The notes beneath the pieces were generated by a model. That model did not search any database. It was not told the origin of the DNA and worked only from the letters and a program-made list of their open reading frames with translations. From assembly GCA_007449985.2 (NCBI GenBank), contig VIIQ02000027.1, forward strand, positions 131,501 to 195,500: a stretch of 64,000 nucleotides of DNA. The letters run 5' to 3'. This document shows, piece after piece, positions 1-9,294 of the stretch. Position 1 is the first letter of the stretch. Each line of letters opens with the position of its first letter. Both the position numbers and the translations under genes were made by a program. The stretch is from Desmodesmus armatus (Eukaryota > Chlorophyta > Chlorophyceae > Sphaeropleales > Scenedesmaceae).

Positions 1-1891
1 GAAGTCCACAGCAGGGAGGAAGGGCGTGGAGTGGGGAGGCCAGGAGGCCAGGTGAAAGGGGTCCAGGAAATATGGTGATCAGCATGCACGGCATTGTGGC
101 ATGTGATGGCAGCAGGCACCTCAGTGGAGCCTGACGGCATGAGGTCACACATTGAGGAAGGGGGCGGCAGGGGGGGCGGAAGGGCAGGCAAAAGGCATGG
201 CAAGAGGCTTTGCAAGAAGCTGTGCAAGAGGCTGCACGCCTTGCGGCAGGAGTTAGTGATGGTCATGCATGCCGTAGCGGCGAGTGACGTCAGCAGACTC
301 GTCGGGGAAGCCTGCAGCAAGCAGGCATGAGGGCCGAGGGGAGTGTGGCAGTGATGGCAGCCAACTCGACGTGGGGAGGGCAGGCACGCAGGCATGCGGG
401 CGGTACCCGGCGGCGATGACACACTTGCGGCGTGCTGAACGGTGGACGGGCAAAAGGGCCGAAGATCGGAAAGGGATCCGGCGGGTAGGGCGGGTGTGCG
501 GTCCAGCAGGCCAGCACTGTCAGTATGGTACTGCCTATGCTGATGTGTCTGCAGTGCAGATCCCAACTGTGTAGTTGCACGCGGGGTTTGAGGATCAAAC
601 CCTATGCCAAAACCCTTGCCTGCATGATGCAGTTTTACCCTGACCCAGGGGCTCACCGTACAGCCCTCAGACAGGGCGTCCAGCAGCTGTCCTGACAGCA
701 TACCAGCCAAACCCCGTCCAAACAACCGATCCAGCCGATACCCTGTCCGACTAGCAATCGCCCTATCTGGCAGCATCCAGCCTGTTGTACAGGTGCAGTT
801 CGCGCCTACCGCCAATCGTGACATGAGAAGTCCATGAGAACCCAGATGCTCACCGTACAGGTTGACCAGTGCACAGCCCTCAGGCAGGGCGTCCAGCAGT
901 TGGGCTGCCAGCCCCGCAGTGAGGCCCTCACCACTGCTGACCAGCTGCAGCAGCTTCAGCGTGTGCCTGTGCAGCCGCAGCTGCGGCAACCACAGCTCAA
1001 GGACAGAAGGGACGGCCACCTGCGACATTGATACCAGGTAACATGTAACAGGTAACATGAAAAAGTGACAGTCACAGCCACACTGTAACAGTTACAGTGA
1101 CAGTCGCAGACACAGACACTGGCTCAGCAGTTGACAGAGCAAGCCACAAAGGAGCCAGAGGCCCTTGGGGGCAAGAGAGTCAAAAGGGGGGGGGGGCACC
1201 TGCGCCAAGCAGAGGGTGCAGAATTATGGAGTCTGACAGCCTCAACTTGTGAGACCCGACATCATGTGAGATGTCAGCGCTGTGGCCCAATTGCTGTGGC
1301 CCAGTCGATCAAGTGTAGAGAGTACCGCTTTGCGGTGAAAGCATCTACTTTTAACAACCTCCCCCAAAATTGAACGTTCCACTGCCCCACAATCAGGCCA
1401 CAGCTAGGCCTGACTGTCTTCCTCATACCGGAAAAAGTAATGGGGAATGGCACAACGCATGGAACTGCTGATGGTATTTGTCATTCTTAGTGGGTCTCAC
1501 CAGGTGTGTCACTGCCTGCTGTGCCATCAAAGGCACTAGTAGGCCAGGCTGAAGGACCAGGTTGCCACCCCAAGCTCCGTCATCACTGCCTGCAGTCCCT
1601 GCCGCTGCGACTCTTGCCCCTGTCCCTGCGGCTGCCCCTGTCCCTTGGCTGTCTGGCAGCAGCAGCACGTCACTCCCTGCTGTCCCTGCTCCTGCAGCCC
1701 CAGCAACTGCGGCTCCTGCCCCTGTTTCTAAACTGTCTGGCAGCAGCATCATGTCAGCACCAGACAGGAACGGGGCCAGGAGCTCCCAGAGGTGGTCGAC
1801 AAAGGAGGTCGCAGTCTTGAAAGCAACCACATGGCCCGGCTGCAATGGGACAAGACCTGCGTGTGCTGCATGCTGCTGCTGCGGCTGCTGC

Positions 1892-1945
<54 letters not shown>

Positions 1946-2140
1946 ATCCACCGGTATCTGTTGAGGAACCCCTCCTCCCTGCACATGACCCCCAGGGGTC
2001 TCCCTGTGGACCCTGAGGTGTGCAGCACACAGAAATACGGTAGAGGCTCCCCCTGCAGCCCTGGCTGTGATGCATCCGCCTGCACTGGGTGCTCAAGCAA
2101 TGGAGAATGCTGCTGCACAGCATTGCAGCAGATAGGCTGG

Positions 2141-2175
<35 letters not shown>

Positions 2176-2965
2176 CTGCAGATCCGCGGCTTGCTTGTAA
2201 GCCATTTCATACTGCAGCAGCTGGCAGCACCAGGGGCTTCCCTGCTGGGAGCTGTGCTGAATGGGCGGGGTGCCTTCCCTACTGTAAAGCCCCTGTGCTG
2301 CCAAGCTGCCGCCATGCATAAATGCTGCCTGCACCGCTGCTGCATCAGCAGCACCAGCACCACCACCAGCAGCAGCAGCAGCAGCAGGAACTGCTGGCAG
2401 TGCGCTGGCGGTCGAGGCTACTGCTTGAGCTAGGCTTGTGGTGCTGCTGTTGTGGATGATGATGTCGGGCTGTGCTGAGCACACCACCTGCTGCAGGCGG
2501 TGGGGGGGCCAGTGCAAGTCCAGTGGCAGGAATGCCGCCCTGCGGGACAAAAGTAAGTAGTTACAGCTGCTGTTATGGTGGTTGCATCAGCAGCACTGAG
2601 TATTGCACATGAGAGAGCTAGAGGCTCATGCAGGGGGGGGGGGGCCTGACAGCGCTCGCTGACCGGTGGTGTGGGACGTCTTATACACACAGCCAGCTTG
2701 AAAAATGTCCTAAGCTGGATGAAGTGTACGAACAATGCACCCGTGCGTGTCAGTACCTGAAAACGAGGCTTGCAAGGTCCCAAGCTCTATGCAGTGAATA
2801 CTTTCACACATATGCAGATGTTATGACGGGCTGATCTCCAATCTGAGGGCACACCAGACAGCTACTCACCCAGCTGCCAAGGCAGCAAGGCTGCACACAA
2901 TGTAATCCAGCGAACGCGGGAGCAGTAGTGCGATGATTGGGGGTTTGCAGACGCCATCAGGGCGT

Positions 2966-2998
<33 letters not shown>

Positions 2999-3282
2999 TC
3001 AGCAGCATGTAGAGCCTGACTGATCACTGCTGCAAGGGCATGCGCCTGCACAGAGACACCACGCAGTTTCAATGAGCTAGTTTCGAACTCGATGTGTGAG
3101 CAAACAGACGGGATTGTGCCCCTGCTTACCTGCTGCAGGACTTGTGTGTGTGGGATGTGCTGTGCTGCTCCAGCCTGGCATGGTAAAGGGACCTTCGCCT
3201 GCTGCTGATGGGGAGCGTCCTGACTGCCGGAGAATTGATAAATGCATTGCAGCAGCTCGTTCCAGATGCGTGAGTGGTACAT
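1..3282 (-). CDS. AAE19/AASDH-like adenylate-forming (acyl-activating) enzyme, 3' end outside window
   Basis: Five exons fit on the minus strand with matching phases: 3282-3130, 3045-2870, 2539-1501, 1019-854 and 130 to the left edge. Read in order, they give the ANL-superfamily adenylation domain. The N-terminal part has LLLPRSLDYIVCSLAALAAG joined to AAFLPLDLHWPP. The P-loop-like HTSGSTGRPLGV and EEGFLNRYRWM follow, then FKTATSFVDHLWELLAPFLS, VAVPSVLELWLPQL, LVSSGEGLTAGL and LYG joined to STEVPAAITC. The FLNRYRWM and SFVDHLWE patterns match plant acyl-activating enzyme 19 and animal AASDH (ACSF4), which activate carboxylates or beta-alanine as acyl-adenylates. Exon 3 carries two polyglutamine runs, and a duplicated Ala/Gly-rich block with LLLPDS in each half. 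The C-terminal subdomain and any carrier or repeat domain lie beyond the window. The substrate is unknown. Family confidence is high; the first ATG (3282) and the exon 5 boundary are less certain. Confidence 0.85.
651..692 (-). repeat. Decayed partial copy of an adjacent exon end inside intron 4
   Basis: The stretch 651-686 repeats 848-899, the 3' end of exon 4 of the adenylating-enzyme gene plus its GTGAGC donor. A 16-nt gap and one substitution (ccctcagacagggc versus ccctcaggcagggc) separate the copies. The copy lacks the codons for ALVNLY and sits in the intron between 854 and 130, so it is a non-functional duplication remnant. Confidence 0.75.
1894..1944. repeat. Pure CTG/CAG tract (17 units) coding polyglutamine
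   Basis: Uninterrupted CTG on the plus strand is read as CAG on the minus strand, giving glutamines right after the RYRWM motif of the adenylation domain. It is flanked by CTGCGG variants, so it is a likely length-variable microsatellite inside coding sequence. Confidence 0.9.
2143..2172. repeat. Second CTG/CAG tract (10 units) in the same exon
   Basis: Ten CTG units on the plus strand encode a second polyglutamine run on the minus strand. It lies upstream, in protein terms, of the HTSGSTGRPLG motif. Confidence 0.85.
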
Positions 3283-3682
3283 GGTGGGCTACATGTTGGA
3301 CATGGCTGATCTCTGATCACTTGGAGGTGTCACTGTGTTTGTCTGCCCCGGCGCAATCCACCGGATGCCAAAACGACCACAGAATTATAAAAACGTGTAT
3401 GCATTTATACTTGCGCTACTATCGATATGGCACCAGTCAAACGTACTGCTGACATTAACAAGTGCAGGACGGTCTGACTGACAGACACGCTGCAATCACA
3501 CTGTGGGGGATAGGCTTAGGTCTACATAAGTTGGGTGGCAAGCTGAAGTTTTCCCATTGTCGCGATTTGACCAATGCGTTTCTCCTGATTGGGTGTTACT
3601 GCCAAGGACGTGAAACGGCCTAGCCAGCGTCCAAACTCACACGTTGCATCATAAGACTGTTTCGTTGGCTTATTAGTCACTC
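3283..3682. other. Divergent intergenic region between adenylating enzyme and Stealth A
   Basis: These 400 bases separate two divergent start codons and should hold both promoters and 5' UTRs. No convincing ORF is present. I see no clear TATA box that I would commit to. Confidence 0.5.
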
Positions 3683-6600
3683 ATGCCCATCTTAGCAGGC
3701 CATCCTCGCATCCGCATAGCGATGACCCTCATGTGGGTGGCCCTACTGGTCTTTGCTGCTGTCAGCACACTAGCACCTAGCTTCCTCGTCCTGCAATCCT
3801 TGCAACACCATGCAGTCGGTGCTGACGGCAGCCCTGGAGTCAGCCCCCTTGCAGATCTGAACCTGCAGGACAGCAGAACCATGCGCATTAGCCTAAGGAG
3901 CTCTAGGTTGGGGGCCAGTGCTGGTGCTGAGCTAGCAGTTGCAACAGCAGCAGCTTCAAAGGCACAGACAGCAGGGCTTAACCCTTTGCATGGGCTCCCT
4001 ACAGATCTGGTGAAGCAGCTGGGCCCTGTAGACGTTGTGTACATGTGGGTGAATGGCAGCGACCCTGTGCTGAGACACGAGCTGCAGGAGTTTGAGGAAG
4101 AGCAGCAGGAGCAGGAGTTTGAAAACGGTGGTTCCCGCCAAAGAGGCCGTAGGCGGGATGCAATGGACAACCCTGTTCGCCAGGCTCGCTTGGACACTGA
4201 TCGGGATGAGGATAAGCTGCGGTACAGTTTGCGGTCACTGGAGATGTACATGCCCTGGGTCAACCATCTGTGGATTATTACCAATGGTCAGGCAAGTATG
4301 AGAGGTGATGGCAGGGGTGGTGTACTGGAATGAGGGCTGGCTTGCAGGTGATCTTGATGGCCCACACACCTGACCTGAGAGACTGGGGTACGACAGGCCC
4401 TTCGTGGCACCTTCAAGAGCCCTTGGCTCGCTGGCTAGTGCTGAGGTTTGGGGTCCCCTCTCACAGTTACTGTACTGTAATCTACTGATACACATCCTGA
4501 GTGCAGGAGCGTATGCACTATGCTTCTGCGGGGCCAGCAACAGCAAGGACAGCTGTGCGGCCTGTCAAGCAGTCATTCCATGTTCTTTACAGCGGGGGTG
4601 GACATTCACCGGCTGGCCGCACACAGCGCAATCAGGCCAAACCCAATTGCCGGGGCCCGAGGCAGAGCCGCACCAGTGAGATCCGCCTAGCACCCCTATG
4701 CCAGGAGGTGCTCCACATGGACGCTGTCTTTTTTACCAGCTGGCTGAAAACACTGTGCGCATGTTTGTGGATTTGTTTGCAGGTCCCAGCTTGGCTGAAG
4801 TACAACCTCCCCAACGTGACAGTGGTGCCTCACAGCAGCATATTCACTGACCCTACTCACCTCCCAACCTTCAGCAGCGCGGCTATTCAGGCCAACCTGG
4901 CAAACATCCCTGGTAAGCCACAGCTTGCAGTCCTTGCTTTCAGATGGGCCAACCCCCAGCAGCATTCAATGCTGCTGGCCCCATGTCGGGGCCCCCAAAA
5001 TGAGTTGTGGCAGCACAAAGTCAATGGGTACCTTTTGCCTACCCTGAGGCCCAGTTGTGGTTACCACCCTGCAGCAGTGTACAGGTTGGGGCAGGCTGTT
5101 TGCTCCCTGGTTCACGCAGTGGCGTACAAAGCGGGGACAGCCTATTGTTCACAGCCAGGGTGGAAGAGCAAATGTACTCGTCTCTGGGACCGCAGCTGCA
5201 CCACATTGCCTCAGTGCTGCAACTCCCTCGCTACTGCTGCCTTGCAGCTGCATTGCCATTCTATCACGGCTGACTGCCAGTGTGTGAATGTGTGTGACTG
5301 ATGCTGCTGCAGGGCTGTCTGAGACGTTCATTCTCATGGATGATGACCAGTTTCTGACTGCACCTTGGACTCTGGCCGACTTTGTAGGGCCAGATGGGGG
5401 CCAGGTGCTCACAGGTTAGTACAACCATATGCAGGCATACCATGTGTACAAGGACGTACAGTAGCAAGATTCACCCTAATGGCTGATGACATGCGTGGTG
5501 TGCGGTGACGACGGCAGCTTACATAGTAAGTTGAGCGCACAGTGTACTACCCTGAGGGTGCATGCAAGCTATATGCAGTATGCGCACTGCAGTGCAACTG
5601 TGGCGCTTGACTCAGCCACGTACACAATGTGAGGTGCTCGCGCTGGTTTGAAGTCAGCATGATGTGCAGCACATGCCATTTCCTGGTCCAACTTTGTGTT
5701 CTCTGCTTGCATTGTTCATGCTTGACGCAGGGTCTACCCCCATGGGTGACATCATACCCAAGCGCAACTTGCACCTGCAGGCAACTGTCTGGACCAGTGA
5801 ACTGTTTGAAAAGACCTTTGGGCCCCACCCGCGCAACAAGCCAGCACATGCGCCCAGGTTTGTGCAGAAGAAGTACCTGCAGGCGCTGCAGCAGAAGATG
5901 CCAGATGAATTTGAGTGGACGTCTGCCACCCGCGCCAGGTGTGCTTGTGGTGCTTTGTTGTGACCTGTCTTATGGCGAATCAGCTTTCCATGTGACATAA
6001 ACAGCGTGTTTCACTAGTGGAAGGCGAACCACTGGGGGGCATAAGCAGTCAGACACCAGCGGTTCAGGCCCTGCAGTTTGCAACCTGCTCCTGCCATCTT
6101 GCAGGTCCCGTAGCTTGCTGCTCTCACAGGCAGCCCAACCGTGCGGGCTTGCTGTTCTGTCGACCTCATTCGCTAACCTGCATGCTTGCATCTGCAGGGC
6201 GCCAACAGAGCTCATGATTTCGTCAGCCTACATGTGGTACGTATCGCAATTCCAGCCGGGCAAGCACCCGACTGCACCCGATGCCCGCACGACACTGCAC
6301 GAGCTGGACGAGGCCGTTGCAAGGCCTTACTTGGACGCCGCCATTGCCGAATTCGAGGCCAGGCTGGCAGAAAAGGAGCCGAAGGCGATCGCATATGCTC
6401 GACACGTTCAGCGGAAGGGGCAAGTGCGGGTTGCGGTGGACTATGCCATGTCGTCTGAACCGGGAGCAAGGGAGAAAGCAGTCGGCGACCAGCAAATTCA
6501 GCAGCTGGCGAAGACCTGGGCCGAGCCTGGCGCGAAGATGGTGTGCTTGGATGACGCTGTGCCGGAAAGTGTCGCGGCCGCGCGCCCGATGATCAATGAA

Positions 6601-6695
6601 GCCGTCCGCAGTTTCTTGAAGGACCATTACAGACGCACAAGTTCCTTCGAGCTTGACGCCGGGGGCTTCAATGGCTGCCAGTGAGTGACGAGTGG

Positions 6696-6728
<33 letters not shown>

Positions 6729-7010
6729 AATATTTAGGCTTGGTCGTGCGCAGCCATCTGCTGCTGGCGCCGCCCCGTGTTCGGGACACGCGCACCAACC
6801 TGCTTGGTCCCTGCAATTGCCTCAACCATAAGAAAAGGAAGACTCTACACCTGTGCTGTGCCTTTGTGTCATTGCTGCAGTCGCCGCCTTCCCAAGATGG
6901 CCTTTGGCAAGCTGCCAACGCTGGTCGACTACAAGCTTGCGTGCAGCAGCGTTCCAACAGAAGGACTCTACATTGCTGGAGAATCACAAGAAGCCGAAGC
7001 CACCATCTGA
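3683..7010 (+). CDS. Stealth-family sugar-phosphate transferase, paralogue A (GNPTAB-like)
   Basis: Six exons (3683-4291, 4783-4912, 5313-5414, 5731-5938, 6198-6680, 6881-7010) give 553 aa with consistent phases. An in-frame TAG sits 9 bases before the ATG, which fixes the start. Residues 13-35 form a signal anchor, so a type II Golgi membrane protein is expected. The four Stealth conserved regions are present in order: CR1 (VDVVYMWVNGSDPVL, near 115-130), CR2 (LRYSLRSLEMYMPW through VPHSSIF and the DDD acidic motif), CR3 (FGPHPRNKPAHAPRF) and CR4 (CLDDAVPES to SSFEL). Stealth proteins, such as animal GNPTAB (GlcNAc-1-phosphotransferase) and bacterial capsule enzymes, transfer a sugar-1-phosphate from a nucleotide sugar to a glycan. 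Donor and acceptor here are unknown. Oddities are a GC-AG first intron and Gln in MDDDQF, where B and C have Phe and Val. It is the most divergent of the three copies. Confidence 0.9.
4292..4782 (+). other. GC-AG intron 1 of Stealth A
   Basis: The donor reads CAG|GCAAGT and the acceptor TTTGCAG. The boundary lies at exactly the position (TNGQ|VP) where paralogues B and C have GT donors, so the GC donor follows from homology rather than from forcing a frame. Confidence 0.85.
6698..6727. repeat. CTG microsatellite (10 units) in intron 5 of Stealth A
   Basis: An uninterrupted CTG run begins about 17 bases after the GTGAGT donor of intron 5. It is non-coding here. Paralogues B and C lack it at this position. 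Confidence 0.85.
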
Positions 7011-9294
7011 ATGGACACCAGTGCTGCAGGACAGAACGGCACCGAGCAGCTGAGCCGCCAGCATTGCTGTGACACTGACTCAGCTACCCTTGCTGCCATA
7101 ACAAGCAACCGCTGTGTGACACAAGCACAGCAGTCAGAAATCAAAGTTGTACAACAGAGGATGCAGCATGATGTGTTGCAAGCGCGTGATGGTTTGTGTC
7201 AGGTGCCAGTTGCATGTTGAGCCCCATGGGTCCAGCTGCTGTTGCTGGGCTGCAACGGTTGCGGTCAGCAGCAGGGCAAAGCCGCAGGCTGGAAGGGCCG
7301 GGGTTTCGCTGAGCTAGGTCAGGACGTCATTGCGCCCCTGGCTAGGGCGTCATTACGCCCCTGAGCACACTGAGGCAGTAGTGGTGGTGGTACGTACCTC
7401 GAGGTATACGGGCCTCTGCCAGTGCTTTGCGTTTGGGGTTAGGCCCATACCCTCTCTGGTTTGATCCCTCCAACGAAACCAGCGTCTGGTTTGCTCTCCC
7501 GTTTTCTTAATATGCAGGATTCACTCCTGCCGCTGGTGATTTTGCAGGGGTGGGGGACGCATTATGCTGTTGATGCAGCTCGTCCAGTGCCGCTGGAATG
7601 GCTTACTTGGGTTGTTTTGGAATGGCTTTGTTCTTGTGGTCAGGTAATGGAACTGTAGGACATGCACCTGTGCACATGATCGCCTGCAGGTGCTACAGCT
7701 AATTTGTCTATGTACCACATGATGCAGCAGCAACTGCCAGCACTACTAAAGTGCCAGTCAACAGGACATGTAAAGTGATTTTACATGTGAGTCTGGCCTG
7801 CAAACACCCATCACACAGCGGCTGGCCGCTTCACCACCAACAACAGCTGATACCACCATACATCAGACACCCGGGGCCAAGCCTTGAACTAGGCACTGAT
7901 TGCAGTGCACAGTTGTGTGTGCAGACACAGCCAACTGCAAGACGAGCACAAGAGGCTGCAATGGCCTCCTCAAAGCACAGTCTGCCAACACTGGCGAGGG
8001 TTCATACCCTGTTTGTCCACAACGCTGCAACAGGTCATAACAACACGCTGTCACATGCTGCTGTGCTGACTGACCTCTGGGAAAAAAGCACCTCAGAAGT
8101 TCGAAATATGGCCAGACTGCACATGGGGCACAAGATTACTAAGCAGTAGTGCTGCCCTTGCGTGCGTGAGCATGCAGGCCAGCACAAAACACCACTGCTT
8201 GAAGGGCATGACAAAACCCTACCACGCAAACCCTTGGGCAGAATAACAGCACACACGCACTACGCGCAGCAGCAGCTGCTGCCGTTGCCATGCTCTCAAT
8301 CACCCGCATGGTTGCACTGCACAACCCCACCCGGCACACACCACTTACAGACCCTACAACCCGCTGCAACAAGGACCCTCCGGGATTACAGCAGCCAGCT
8401 GCAGCGAGTGCAGTAGCAGCAGCAAGTAATACAGTCATGCCTGTCTCAGCTTGAACCGACACTCAGCACGCAAGACAGCTTGCCCACAGGCAAGCAGTAC
8501 AACAGCGTTTACAAACTGTCTGCTCAGTCTATCTGCACAGTGAGCATGCAGCTGCTGCACATCTGCCAGAGGCCCAGACAGCGCCCTGCAGTCGAGAGGC
8601 AGGCAGCACAAAATTTGCTCTGTCTCCACAACAAGCCCTGGTGTTGGGCTGATTCCTACAACAACGGTCAGCTTGAAAAAGTGTGACAAACCACCTGCAC
8701 AGTGTGACCATCAAGCCGGGTGTGCACAAATGTAACCACAGAGCACTCATTGATTGATCATTGGGCCCCCGCACACACACTTGTCGTGCATGTTTTGTCA
8801 CTCACACCGCACTAAAGAAAAAAGACACCGGCCTCTCACGGCCCTAAGAGGAACAAGCTGTGACCCGCTCCACGACCAGCTACATTCAACCACAGCAGGG
8901 ACACAGTCCCTGGTCCCTGGTGAACAAACACCAGCACTGCACTGCAATCTGTTCCTGCCAACCTGCCAACTTGCTTTGAAAGCAATTAGCAGCTGCGCAT
9001 GCAGCTAGACCCACCAACGGCAGGTGATAAATAATCCAAGTCATATGTGCATTGCGCAGCACTGCTGCGGAGGCCACAGTCATGTCACACAACGCGCCAA
9101 CGCCTGCACAGTCACTAGTCCATGTGCAGCTCTGGCTTACACCTTGAACCCCAAAACGTCACCTTGGAAGCAGGCTGGTATGACCAGCAATTGTGCAAGG
9201 TCTCATGTTCAAACTCCCACACAAGCGCTCAAGACAAACTCCAGCTGGCCAGCAGCATGCACCAGCCACCCACTACATGATGGCCTTTGCAACG
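7011..9294. other. Intergenic region between convergent Stealth A and TTLL genes (inferred 3' UTRs)
   Basis: No credible coding sequence is visible. From 7011 to about 7775 the plus strand is rich in T and G; from about 7790 to 9294 it is rich in A and C. That is the pattern expected if both convergent genes have long 3' UTRs meeting near 7775. A short tandem repeat (gcgtcattrcgcccctg type) lies near 7325-7366. Confidence 0.55.
7766..7788. promoter_or_regulatory. Palindromic polyadenylation element with TGTAA on both strands
   Basis: ACATGTAAA (7766-7774) and TTTACATGT (7780-7788) are exact reverse complements. They put the algal TGTAA signal at 7769-7773 on the plus strand and 7785-7781 on the minus strand. 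The site sits where base composition flips between the convergent Stealth A and TTLL genes, so one element could end both transcripts. Confidence 0.6.

Noticed and set aside
1749..2366. PolyS, polyA, polyL and polyC frames over the CTG tracts
   Set aside because: These are the other reading frames of the trinucleotide repeat inside the adenylating-enzyme exon.
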